Source: Rhodothermus profundi (lineage in GTDB: Bacteria > Bacteroidota > Rhodothermia > Rhodothermales > Rhodothermaceae). Taken from it: 64,000 bases of DNA. The position numbers and the translations under genes were made by a program. This document shows, in pieces, positions 1-7,368 of the stretch (positions are counted from its first letter, which is position 1; each line of letters starts with the position of its first letter). Below the pieces are notes generated by a model that did no database searches, was not told the origin of the DNA, and saw only the letters and a program-made list of their open reading frames with translations. Where the stretch lies: positions 124,001-188,000 of the forward strand of contig NZ_FRAU01000004.1 of NCBI RefSeq assembly GCF_900142415.1, in the 5' to 3' direction.

Positions 1-111
1 CGGGAGGACGAATTGATCGAAGTTACGCCCCGAGCGATTCGGCTGCGTAAACGTTATCTCGATCCTCACGAACGCAAGCGTCAGGCGCTCCGCCAACGAG
101 AAACGTCCTGA
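1..111 (+). CDS. typA: Translational GTPase TypA/BipA, C-terminal end only
   Basis: The first 36 in-frame residues before the stop at 109-111 read like the extreme C-terminus of TypA/BipA. The string DELIEVTPRAIRLRKRYLD followed by a basic tail matches the usual end of that family (DELVEVTP, then IRLRKR). TypA is a ribosome-associated translational GTPase involved in 50S assembly and in stress and cold adaptation. The GTPase and elongation-factor domains lie upstream of the window, so the call rests on the tail alone. The gene converges on the minus-strand gene ending at 167, and the 55-base gap shows no obvious terminator hairpin. Confidence 0.8.
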   Translation, partial: REDELIEVTPRAIRLRKRYLDPHERKRQALRQRETS

Positions 112-166
112 CAGGCTCCCTCAAGCAAACGCTGCTGAAGGTAAATCGGAATCGCCGCAACGCGCA

Positions 167-1366
167 CTAGTCGAAGCGGGCCTGCACCTGCCGGGCCACC
201 AGCACCCCAATGCTGAAGGCCGACGTAGCAGCCGGCGAAGGTGCATTGACCACATGTACCATGCGCGGCGACTCCAGCACCAGGAAATCGTCTACCAGCC
301 GCCCCTCGCGATCAACCGCCTGCGCCCGCACGCCGGAGGGTGCCGGCAGAAAGTCTTCGGACGCCACTTCTGGGATAAGCCGTCGGGCCTGGCGCAGGTA
401 ATACCGCTTGCTGAGCGATTGGAGGAGCTCTTGAAAGCCTTTGCGCCAGTGCCGACGGACCAGCCGACGACACCCCGGATAGGCCAGCATTTCGAGCAGT
501 TCGGACAGGCTTACGTCCGTTAGCCGATACCCTTCGCGGGCAAAAGCCAGCACCGCACTGGGGCCGCAGACAACGCGGCCATCGATCAGGCGCGTAAAAT
601 GCACGCCCAGAAACGGATAGGCAGGATCTGGGACTGGATAAATCAGATGGCGACACAGGTATCGCCGCTCGGGCCGCAGCTCATAGTATTCCCCGCGAAA
701 GGGCACAATGCGCACGCCAGGCTCCAGGCCGTCCATCTGAGCGATTCGATCGGCGTAGAGGCCTGCACAGTTGACGGCCACGTCGGCCCGAAAGGTGCCA
801 ACCGGCGTTTCGAGCACCACGCCCCGGCCGTCCGGCACGATGCGCTGCACAGGAGCCTGAAACACCACGCGATGACCGGCTGCTACCAGTTTTTCCTGCA
901 ACCGTTCAGCTACTGCGCGATAGCTGACAATACCTGCTTCCGGCACGTGCAGGGCGGCCACGCCCTGCGCATGTGGTTCCAGTTCGCGGAGTCGTTCCGG
1001 GGGGATCAGCGTACATGCCACCCCGTTTTGCTGGCCGCGTTCGTAAAGTGCCTGCAGGCGCGAACGCTCTGCTTCCTCAACGGCCACGATCACTTTCCCA
1101 CACGGTTCATAGGGGATGGCTTCCGCCTCACAGAAACGTATCAGGGCTGCCCTGCCCTGTCGGCAACAGATGGCCTTCAGGGAACCAGGACGGTAATACA
1201 AGCCCGAATGAATCACTCCGGAATTGCGTCCCGTCTGATGGGCTGCCACCCGGTCCTCTTTTTCCAGTACGGTAATCTGCACTTCGGGCAGGCTTTCCAT
1301 GAGCCGATAGGCCGTGGCCAGCCCGACAATCCCTCCTCCAATGATGACAACCGTTGGTCCCTTCAT
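167..1366 (-). CDS. lhgO: L-2-hydroxyglutarate oxidase
   Basis: A 399-residue FAD-dependent oxidoreductase of the DAO superfamily. It opens with the dinucleotide-binding motif VVIIGGGIVGLATAYRL, followed by AHQTGRNSGVIHSGLYY, a signature of LhgO/YgaF enzymes, and ends with the FAD-contacting stretch NAPSPAATSAF. Members oxidise L-2-hydroxyglutarate to 2-oxoglutarate and usually pass electrons to membrane quinones. Length and motif order are normal. The start codon overlaps the stop of the upstream yfiT-like gene by 4 bases (ATGA), so the two are probably co-transcribed and translationally coupled. No link between the two activities is obvious. A generic FAD-dependent oxidoreductase of another specificity is the alternative. 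Confidence 0.9.
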   Translation of the reverse strand: MKGPTVVIIGGGIVGLATAYRLMESLPEVQITVLEKEDRVAAHQTGRNSGVIHSGLYYRPGSLKAICCRQGRAALIRFCEAEAIPYEPCGKVIVAVEEAERSRLQALYERGQQNGVACTLIPPERLRELEPHAQGVAALHVPEAGIVSYRAVAERLQEKLVAAGHRVVFQAPVQRIVPDGRGVVLETPVGTFRADVAVNCAGLYADRIAQMDGLEPGVRIVPFRGEYYELRPERRYLCRHLIYPVPDPAYPFLGVHFTRLIDGRVVCGPSAVLAFAREGYRLTDVSLSELLEMLAYPGCRRLVRRHWRKGFQELLQSLSKRYYLRQARRLIPEVASEDFLPAPSGVRAQAVDREGRLVDDFLVLESPRMVHVVNAPSPAATSAFSIGVLVARQVQARFD

Positions 1367-1923
1367 GAACCCGGTAGTTGGGCTTCAGCGCCGCGCCCTT
1401 CTGCCTGCAGACGCACCAGCGACAGATGGGCCACGTGGTGGCGGCCATGCCAGGCGTAAAGTGCCAGGGCCTGATCCAGCGTTAGCAATCCGTGCTCTGG
1501 ATGGCGAAACGTCCGCTGGAAGTCTTCCGGTTGGAGGCTACGAAGCAACGCGACCCAGCGGGCATGCAACCCTTCCAGTAACGCTATAGAAGCTGAAACG
1601 GGCGCCAGACGCGCATCAGGGAGTTCAGCCCATCGCTGCTGATCATATGTTCTGATCTGGGGTTGCTCTTCGGTCAGGGCCAGTCGAAAACGCACGTAGC
1701 CGTTCACGTGACTGTCGGCCAGATGATGCACCACCTGCCGGGCTGTCCATCCCCCGGGCCGGTACGACTGGTCCAGTTGTTCCTCGGTGAGCTGCGCCAC
1801 CGCCTGACGCACCTGCACCGGCAACTCTGCCAGTTGCGCAATCAACCCCTCGCGTTGCTCTGTGGTCAGCGGCGCTTCTGGCCACCGAAACGGTCCAATC
1901 GGGTAGCGTAAAGGATCAGCCAT
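1363..1923 (-). CDS. YfiT-type DinB/bacillithiol-transferase family protein
   Basis: A 186-residue four-helix-bundle protein of the DinB/YfiT superfamily. The N-terminal YPIGPFRWPE, the central GGWTARQVVHHLADSHVN and the C-terminal WHGRHHVAHL closely resemble Bacillus YfiT. The three histidines that bind metal in that family are present: one in the HHLADSH segment and two in HGRHHVAH. Relatives are annotated as metal-dependent hydrolases or bacillithiol transferases, and the true substrate here is unknown. The start chosen is ATG at 1923, because upstream in-frame sequence lacks family similarity and overlaps the divergent gene's leader. The stop overlaps the lhgO start, forming a two-gene unit. 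Confidence 0.85.
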   Translation of the reverse strand: MADPLRYPIGPFRWPEAPLTTEQREGLIAQLAELPVQVRQAVAQLTEEQLDQSYRPGGWTARQVVHHLADSHVNGYVRFRLALTEEQPQIRTYDQQRWAELPDARLAPVSASIALLEGLHARWVALLRSLQPEDFQRTFRHPEHGLLTLDQALALYAWHGRHHVAHLSLVRLQAEGRGAEAQLPGS

Positions 1924-2029
1924 GACGGTCAGGGTCGCGTTTGCGTCATGCCTGGATCTCGCCAGACCTTTCCGGGTGAATCTACGAGAAGCTATAACTT
2001 TTTTCACCGGAAAGATACGGCAACCCTGG

Positions 2030-2605
2030 ATGTCTCCCCGCAAAACGCACCATACGGCCGTTGTTCTTATTCCTCCACCGTCCACCTGGCCTCCGATTCA
2101 GGCCATTCGTAAACGCTACGATCGCCAGGTGCGGCGCTGGATGCCTCATATTAATCTGTTGTATCCGTTTCGCCCCCCGGAAGCCTGGCCGGCGCTGCTG
2201 GAGCCCATTGCCGAACGTATTCGGCCCCTGCTACCCTTTACGGTGCGTCTGTCCGAAATCCGGTACTTTCGCCATCGAAGCGGCCGGTGCACGCTATGGC
2301 TGGCGCCTGAACCTCGCGAAACCCTTGACGTCCTCCAGCAGGCGCTCCTGGCAGTTGTTCCTGATTGTGACGACGTGCGGCGCTTCCGAGGCGGTTTTAC
2401 CCCGCACCTGAGCATCGGGCAGGCACCGAATGCCGCCACCTGCGTCGCACTGCAACGCACGCTGCAAGCTCAGTGGCAGCCCCTTACCTTCGACGTAACA
2501 CACGTAAGCCTGATCTGGCGCAATGCGCCTCCGGACGACGTGTTTCGCGTAGGATGGGAAATCGGCCCCGACGGCATCCAGCCCGTTACGCCTCCGGCGA
2601 TGTAG
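2030..2605 (+). CDS. 2'-5' RNA ligase/LigT-like phosphoesterase family protein
   Basis: A 191-residue 2H phosphoesterase-fold protein. The two histidine motifs are HIN at residues 40-42 (HINLLYPF) and HLS at residues 126-128 (TPHLSIGQ), about 85 residues apart as in LigT and YjcG relatives. Such proteins make or cut 2'-5' phosphodiester or cyclic phosphate bonds in RNA, and the physiological substrate is usually unknown. ATG 2030 is preferred over the in-frame ATG at 1922, because family similarity begins at about residue 8 and the longer version would run back to the divergent yfiT-like start. No strong Shine-Dalgarno site is visible. It is transcribed divergently from the yfiT-lhgO pair. 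Confidence 0.8.
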   Translation: MSPRKTHHTAVVLIPPPSTWPPIQAIRKRYDRQVRRWMPHINLLYPFRPPEAWPALLEPIAERIRPLLPFTVRLSEIRYFRHRSGRCTLWLAPEPRETLDVLQQALLAVVPDCDDVRRFRGGFTPHLSIGQAPNAATCVALQRTLQAQWQPLTFDVTHVSLIWRNAPPDDVFRVGWEIGPDGIQPVTPPAM

Positions 2606-3134
2606 GTCTATGAGAGGCCTCAAAACGAACGACGCAGCGCGCGGAAATGGACTGCGCTTCTGAACCGGCGACTCCGAGAAGTGAGCCGTTTTAAGCAACT
2701 GGCCCTGCTCCGTAACATAATCCGTAGAGACACCGTCCAATTCCTCACTGGACGCCAGACCGGCACATAATCCTCTCGTAACGGGCTCAGCGCTCCACCG
2801 GTACTTTTTCGGGCCGGTCGATGATCGCCCGACGTGCGCTCCCCCGAACCCTCCTCTTGTCTGCTCCAAACGGTTATAGACGTTCTTTCCTCACGCAAAA
2901 GGGTACCTGCACCCCTTCTTTCATAGCATCAAAGGGACAGGTCTAGGCGGGCTTTATGCAACAAGTTTACCGCTCGACCAACCATCAGGGTTTTTTAGTC
3001 GCCACCCTGGAATCGCTTTCTAAAAATTAACTTCTCAAAATCCTTAACCTTTGATTATTGACATACAAAAATTATTTTTCTAAATATTTTGCCGAACCAG
3101 TCGAGATACTCTTAAAAAAGTAAGGAGACGAAGC
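2606..3134 (+). other. Long intergenic stretch, mostly unassigned
   Basis: About 530 bases without a convincing gene. Minus-strand open frames of 92 and 191 codons cross it, but they are Arg- and Ser-rich, run into the RNA ligase gene and have no recognisable motif, so I treat them as chance. Composition changes sharply: 2606-2930 is GC-rich, while 3020-3120 is AT-rich and holds the promoter of the ammonium transporter. A short inverted repeat (CAGGGT and ACCCTG around 2986-3010) lies before the AT-rich part. I tried to match the GC-rich part to RNase P RNA, tmRNA and a cobalamin riboswitch without success. Confidence 0.4.
3058..3086 (+). promoter_or_regulatory. Candidate promoter of amt
   Basis: TTGACA at 3058-3063 and TAAATA at 3081-3086 are separated by 17 bases in AT-rich DNA about 50 bases before the amt start. 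This is a near-consensus housekeeping promoter in the E. coli sense. Bacteroidota sigma factors can prefer a different -7 element, so the call rests on pattern only. Confidence 0.5.
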
Positions 3135-4520
3135 ATGAAGACCTCGCGACGCTACGCGTACGGGCTTTTGCTGACCACCCTGAGCCTTCTGCTGGCCTCG
3201 CCAGTGCTGGCGTCCGATCCTTCTGGCCAGGCAACGCTGGAGGCCGATCCGGCTGCGCCGGCCAATTTTGTCTGGGTACTGCTAGCAGCCTTCCTGGTCT
3301 TCTTCATGCAGCCAGGCTTTGCCCTGCTGGAGGCCGGCCTGACCCGCGCCAAAAACACGGTAAACATTCTCACAAAGAACGTGCTGGACTTCTGCATGGC
3401 AGCGCTGGCCTTCTGGGCCTTTGGCTATGCGCTGATGTTTGGCGGCTCGGGCATGGCCCCCGGACTGGACAAGGGCAACCCGTACATTGGCTACTCTGGC
3501 TTCTTCTTGAGCGGAGAGGCCTACGACGTTAGCACCATCCTGTACTGGCTGTTCCAGATGGTTTTTGCCGCTACGGCCGCTACGATCGTCTCCGGGGCCA
3601 TGGCCGAGCGGACCAAGGTAACGGCCTACCTGGCCTACTCTTTTCTGGTAAGTGCTACCATTTACCCGATCTACGGTCACTGGGTCTGGGGCGGTGGCTG
3701 GCTCGGCGAAATGGGTGCGGTCGACTTTGCGGGCTCGGGCGTGGTGCATGCCGTGGGGGGCATTCTCGGCCTGATCGGCGCCTGGAAGCTGGGGCCGCGC
3801 ATCGGCAAGTACGACGAGCAGGGACGTCCACGCCCCATTCCGGGCCATAACCTGGCCCTGGCCACCCTGGGTGTGTTCATTCTCTTTTTCGGCTGGTTCG
3901 GGTTCAACGCAGGTAGCACGGTAGCGGCCACCGAACTGCGCATTTCGGTGATCGCCACCAATACAGCGCTGGCGGCCGTGGCCGGCGGGGTGGCCGCCAT
4001 GTACCTGACCATGATCCGCACAGGCCGCGTGGATCTGCTGGCCACAGGCAACGGCATCCTCGCTGGCCTGGTGGCCATCACGGCACCCTGCGCCTACGTT
4101 GCCCCCTGGGCAGCGGTCGTTATCGGAGCCCTGGGTGGACTGATCATGCTCTGGGCCGCCCACTTTGTGGAGCACACGCTGAAAATCGATGATCCTATCG
4201 GCGCTTTCGCTGTGCACGGCGCCGCCGGTCTGTTCGGCGTGCTTGCGGTTGGTATCTTCGCCGACGGCACCTACGGCGTCAGCGGTCTGATCGTGGGCGA
4301 CACGCACCAGCTCGTGGTCCAGCTCATCAGCATCGTGGCCCTGGTCCTGTGGACAAGCATCACCGGCTGGTTGCTCTTTACCCTGCTGGACAAGACAATG
4401 GGCCTGCGCATCAGCCGCGAACATGAACTGGCTGGCCTCGACCTGACCGAGCACGGTATGCCGGCCTACACTTTCGACAACACGCAGACCGAAAAAACAG
4501 GCAAAACGGTCGGGGCTTGA
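3135..4520 (+). CDS. amt: Ammonium transporter, Amt family
   Basis: A 461-residue Amt/Mep/Rh channel for ammonium uptake in the inner membrane. A cleavable signal (MKTSRRYAYGLLL through SPVLA) is followed by about 11 membrane helices. Family motifs are FFMQPGFALLEAGLTRAKNTVNI early, the first pore histidine in GSGVVHAVGGILGL and the second in FAVHGAAGLFGVLAVG. The start is fixed by a strong Shine-Dalgarno site (AAGGAGACGAAGC before ATG) and lies behind a near-consensus promoter. No glnK lies next to it, which is unusual because amt and glnK are usually paired. The only PII-like gene in the window, at 59541, belongs to a metal-efflux operon. A 29-residue membrane peptide gene follows directly. 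Confidence 0.95.
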   Translation: MKTSRRYAYGLLLTTLSLLLASPVLASDPSGQATLEADPAAPANFVWVLLAAFLVFFMQPGFALLEAGLTRAKNTVNILTKNVLDFCMAALAFWAFGYALMFGGSGMAPGLDKGNPYIGYSGFFLSGEAYDVSTILYWLFQMVFAATAATIVSGAMAERTKVTAYLAYSFLVSATIYPIYGHWVWGGGWLGEMGAVDFAGSGVVHAVGGILGLIGAWKLGPRIGKYDEQGRPRPIPGHNLALATLGVFILFFGWFGFNAGSTVAATELRISVIATNTALAAVAGGVAAMYLTMIRTGRVDLLATGNGILAGLVAITAPCAYVAPWAAVVIGALGGLIMLWAAHFVEHTLKIDDPIGAFAVHGAAGLFGVLAVGIFADGTYGVSGLIVGDTHQLVVQLISIVALVLWTSITGWLLFTLLDKTMGLRISREHELAGLDLTEHGMPAYTFDNTQTEKTGKTVGA

Positions 4521-4579
4521 GGACGCCCAAATGCCCTTGTAAATCCTGAATCCGCAAACCTAAAAACGGAGGTAGTCTT

Positions 4580-4669
4580 ATGGACGTTGTGCTTGGCGCT
4601 CTTTCCTTTGTGGTCATGGCAGGCATGTGGATTGTCGGTCCTCAGATCTTTCTGAAAAAGAAAAAGTAA
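4580..4669 (+). CDS. 29-residue single-pass membrane peptide behind amt
   Basis: ATG at 4580 is preceded by AACGGAGGTAGTCTT, a strong Shine-Dalgarno site at good spacing, and the frame runs to TAA at 4667-4669. The product starts MDVVLGALSFVVMAGMWIVG and ends in QIFLKKKK. It is one hydrophobic helix with a basic tail, as expected for a small inner-membrane peptide with the C-terminus in the cytosol. It lies 59 bases after amt and before a strong terminator, so it should be part of the amt transcript. I do not know a named family. By position it could be a small subunit or regulator of the transporter (inference). Confidence 0.6.
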   Translation: MDVVLGALSFVVMAGMWIVGPQIFLKKKK

Positions 4670-4712
4670 CAACGGCGCCGCCGGACATCCTCCGGTGCGC
4701 CCACCCGAATAC

Positions 4713-4748
4713 AAAAGCGTTGCTGCTCGGAGCAGCAACGCTTTTTTT
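4713..4748 (+). terminator. Intrinsic terminator of the amt unit
   Basis: AGCGTTGCTGCT (4716-4727) and AGCAGCAACGCT (4731-4742) form a perfect 12-bp stem with a 3-base loop. It is followed by a run of seven T residues and preceded by A residues that extend the stem. It closes the amt plus small-peptide transcript. Confidence 0.9.
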
Positions 4749-4898
4749 CTGTCGATCTATCCGCTCGCTTTTCGTCGATGGCCTGCTGCGATGGCCTCTG
4801 AACCATGCACCCGCCGCTTGGGCGAACGGCAACATATGGGTTGACCCACATCTATTTAACCACAGAATCAATAAACCCAATCACGTGGAGCGGTCGCC

Positions 4899-5141
4899 AT
4901 GAAAACCATCGTTGCCTCTCTGGTTGCGGCTTTGCTGCTGGTACTGAGCGTCGAGATCTCCTGGGAAGAACGGGAGATTGGCTTTTCCGTGCAGGAGGCG
5001 CTTGCCGCCTGTACAGGGTGCAGCACCTGCTTCGGAGAAACGTGTTGCAAAGAGATAGACCGGTATTATTGTGGGATGATCTACAGTGAGCAGTCCGGCT
5101 ACGTACGCTGCTATCGCCCCTGTTTCTTCTGTCTAGAGTAA
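4899..5141 (+). CDS. Small Cys-rich exported peptide (locus A), NVEALA-like
   Basis: An 80-residue product with an N-terminal hydrophobic segment (MKTIVASLVAALLLVLSV), a roughly 18-residue polar linker, the motif VQEALA, and a tail of about 45 residues with nine cysteines in pairs such as CTGCSTC, TCC and CFFC. Short Bacteroidota peptides with a leader, a VEALA-like motif and C-terminal cysteines are known as NVEALA proteins and often sit beside six-bladed propeller genes, as here. The match is from memory and by motif. ATG 4899 is preceded by GTGGAGCGG. A 12-base palindrome TGGGTTGACCCA lies at 4837-4848 and could be an operator. The function is unknown; an exported disulfide-rich peptide or a processed precursor is plausible. 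Confidence 0.7.
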   Translation: MKTIVASLVAALLLVLSVEISWEEREIGFSVQEALAACTGCSTCFGETCCKEIDRYYCGMIYSEQSGYVRCYRPCFFCLE

Positions 5142-5220
5142 GCGATTTGTTGGTTTTTACCTTAAGTTTGATCTGGTGCCCTTCAGACCGGGGCCTGATT
5201 AATCTATCAAGGGCTTACGC

Positions 5221-6268
5221 ATGCGCGGGGCAACGATTCTGATCTTTCTGTGGGCCGGACTGGCCGGCTGCAGAACCGAACCGGCTTCCCCACCGGATTT
5301 CTTTGCCCAAACGGAACAACCCCTGCCTCAGCGACGCATCCAGGCCCGCCTCCATGCGGTCGATAGCCTGAATCTTTCTGCGTTTGAGCTATATGAACCT
5401 GCTCAACTTTGTAAGTCAGGTCCGTATCTTTTTTACTTTCGAAAGAAATATAGGCAAGGTAGCGGTATTTGACAGGGATTTGCAGGCGCGGCCTTTCTTT
5501 ATCGGAAAAGGAAAAGGCGAGGGACCGGGGGAGCTTACAGGAATTACGGATATGGATGTGCACCACGACCGGATCTATCTCTTTTCGGGAACGCGCCTTG
5601 TGGTGTGGTCGATCGCAGACACGCTCGTTCTGGATAAACAGATGGCAGTGGAGGCGTACCGTGGCGAGGCCCTCGATGAGCACAGGATACTGATTTTGTC
5701 CCCTACCAGCTCCGACTATCTCTTCAACATCCTGGACCTGGAGGGAAAGATCATTCGCGGTTTCGTCCGCACTAACCTGGGAAAGGTAACGCCCCTTCGC
5801 TACAGCGGCGATCTGGCTTTTGATGGGAAATACTTGTACTATGCGGGCGAATCTGAGTCGTTTCTCAAGAAATATACGCTCGAGGGCCGGCAACTTTTCT
5901 CCGTGGCCACGATTGATAACCTGCCCAGCGAGGGCAACTACGTGCAGTTCGAGGCCGGTGGCGAAAGCATGGCGATGGGCTACTCGCCCTGGGTTCTTTT
6001 CTCTACCGCCACGATCGAGGTCTATGATGCATACCTGCTGGCAGTGCCGATTCACGATGAGAACCGGAAGCCGCTCTCCTACCTCGACATCTACGCTACC
6101 GGAGACGGGCGTTACGTGGCCACCTACGATCTGGCGCGGATGCCTCTGGCACTGGCGGTGGATGCTGATGGCATCTACACGCTGGAGCGCGAAGGCGATG
6201 ATGTCTACCTGAAGCGTTATCCCAACGTGCTCACCACGCTGGCCGACAACCGGCCGGACACGCCATGA
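5221..6268 (+). pseudogene. Six-bladed beta-propeller lipoprotein, frameshifted (locus A)
   Basis: Two overlapping frames together make one propeller protein. From ATG 5221 the product has a lipoprotein signal ending in the lipobox LAGC followed by R. This frame stops at about 5472. From about 5440 to 6268 the +1 frame carries the rest, starting NIGKVAVFDRDL and including GKGKGEGPGEL, the motif typical of these propellers (Pfam 6-bladed beta-propeller, formerly DUF5128). The break lies in A-rich sequence near 5440-5452; dropping one A there would restore a single frame of about 348 residues. It could be a real mutation, an assembly error or programmed +1 shifting. It sits 79 bases behind the Cys-rich peptide gene. 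Propeller lipoproteins usually act at the cell surface or periplasm. Confidence 0.7.
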
Positions 6269-6677
6269 CCCGAGCGGGATAAGCAACGCGGACGCTGGCG
6301 CTTTGTCTGAAGGCGGCCCTGTCGGCAGAATAAATGGACGCACGCATCATGCACAGCGCAGGAGCCCTCGATTACGTCACCTGACCTACTCCGCGCAAGC
6401 AGCGCGCGCCGGCAAGGTCGGCGCCGGTAGCATCTTCGTACGGTCCATCGACAAAAAACCACCGCATCCGTCCCCCTAGACGAAAACAAAGTCGCCATTG
6501 CCCCGATCATCGCACCTTCCTAGACCCTTTGGATTTTTTTATACCTCCCCTGCTTCTGCTATCTCTAAAGGTGTAGAGCTTTTTGTTGCAGAAACGGTAC
6601 GTTTTTGCTGGAACTCTGCTCTGTTTTTCTGCGCTTTCTCTGGTGCGTGGATTTAGCCATAAAAACAGGAAGGAACC
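6269..6677. other. Intergenic region with no recognisable gene
   Basis: About 400 bases. The first 250 are GC-rich with no open frame on the plus strand. A minus-strand frame (6217-6510) overlaps the propeller gene and is Arg-, Cys- and Ser-rich without motifs, so I regard it as chance. The last 150 bases are T-rich and hold the leader of the sigma factor gene, including TACGTTTTTG near 6598, which loosely resembles a Bacteroidota -7 element. Confidence 0.4.
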
Positions 6678-7322
6678 TTGGCTACCGAAACCCTCACCCC
6701 TTCGTGGAAAACTGTCTTAAAAGGCGACCGGCGCGCCTTCCGGCGACTGGTCGAGCCGTATGTGGACGAACTGCTCCGCGCCGCCCACCGCGAACTGGAG
6801 CATTATCGGCGGCTCAAAGAACTGCGTCCGGAAGACCTGACCGCCGAAGAACTGGTGGGCGAGACGCTGATCACTGCCTGGCGCCAGCGCCATCGCAAGC
6901 CGCGCCGGCTGAGCCTCCGGGCCTGGCTACTGGGTCTGTTGCACCGCGTGCTCCAGCGTTACGTGCAGCGCGAACGGCTCTTTCGCCAGCTCTGGGAGCT
7001 CTCGCTGGAGGCACCGGTGCCTTCCGAGCCCATTTATGACGATGAAGAATCGTTCTGGGAATGGTATCAACCCGACGACATCGAACGCTGGGAAGACGTC
7101 CTTCCAGATCCCAGCTCGCTTTCCGAAGAACGGCTCATTGTAGAAGAAGTGCCGCCAGAAGCACTGGAACCGCTGGAGCCAATCGAGCGCCAGGTGTTGC
7201 TGCTGCACGACACGCACGCTTTACCCATTCAGGAAGTTGCTATCGTCGTGCAGCGGTCGGTGCGTGAAACGGCTGAAATCCTGCAGCGCGCGCGTCAGCG
7301 CGTAACGGCCGCACGCACCTGA
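6678..7322 (+). CDS. ECF-like sigma-70 family RNA polymerase sigma factor
   Basis: A 214-residue protein. Residues 50-100 (PEDLTAEELVGETLITAWRQ, then LRAWLLGLLHRVLQRY) look like sigma region 2. Residues 165-210 (LEPIERQVLLLHDTHALPIQEV, then RSVRETAEILQRARQRV) look like the region 4 helix-turn-helix. Between them is an acidic linker rich in Asp, Glu and Trp. The start is TTG at 6678, chosen because AGGAAGGAA lies just before it and the next in-frame start would cut into region 2. No anti-sigma factor is adjacent; the next gene, 46 bases on, is a baeRF protein and is probably in the same unit. Target promoters are unknown. Confidence 0.75.
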   Translation: MATETLTPSWKTVLKGDRRAFRRLVEPYVDELLRAAHRELEHYRRLKELRPEDLTAEELVGETLITAWRQRHRKPRRLSLRAWLLGLLHRVLQRYVQRERLFRQLWELSLEAPVPSEPIYDDEESFWEWYQPDDIERWEDVLPDPSSLSEERLIVEEVPPEALEPLEPIERQVLLLHDTHALPIQEVAIVVQRSVRETAEILQRARQRVTAART

Positions 7323-7368
7323 ACCCACCCGGGTTGTACCCCAAATCCAAACCAGCGAGAAGACTCCT

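Noticed and set aside
2294-2898. Two minus-strand open frames (191 and 92 codons) across the gap before amt
   Set aside because: They overlap the RNA ligase gene, are Arg/Ser-rich, have no motif or ribosome site, and look like chance frames in GC-rich DNA.
2881-2960. A GAGGAAAG string on the minus strand suggesting RNase P RNA
   Set aside because: The following bases do not match the conserved P4 core and the second conserved region is missing.
3282-4454. A 390-codon minus-strand frame opposite amt
   Set aside because: It is the antisense shadow of a clear ammonium transporter; His/Gln-rich composition and no motifs.
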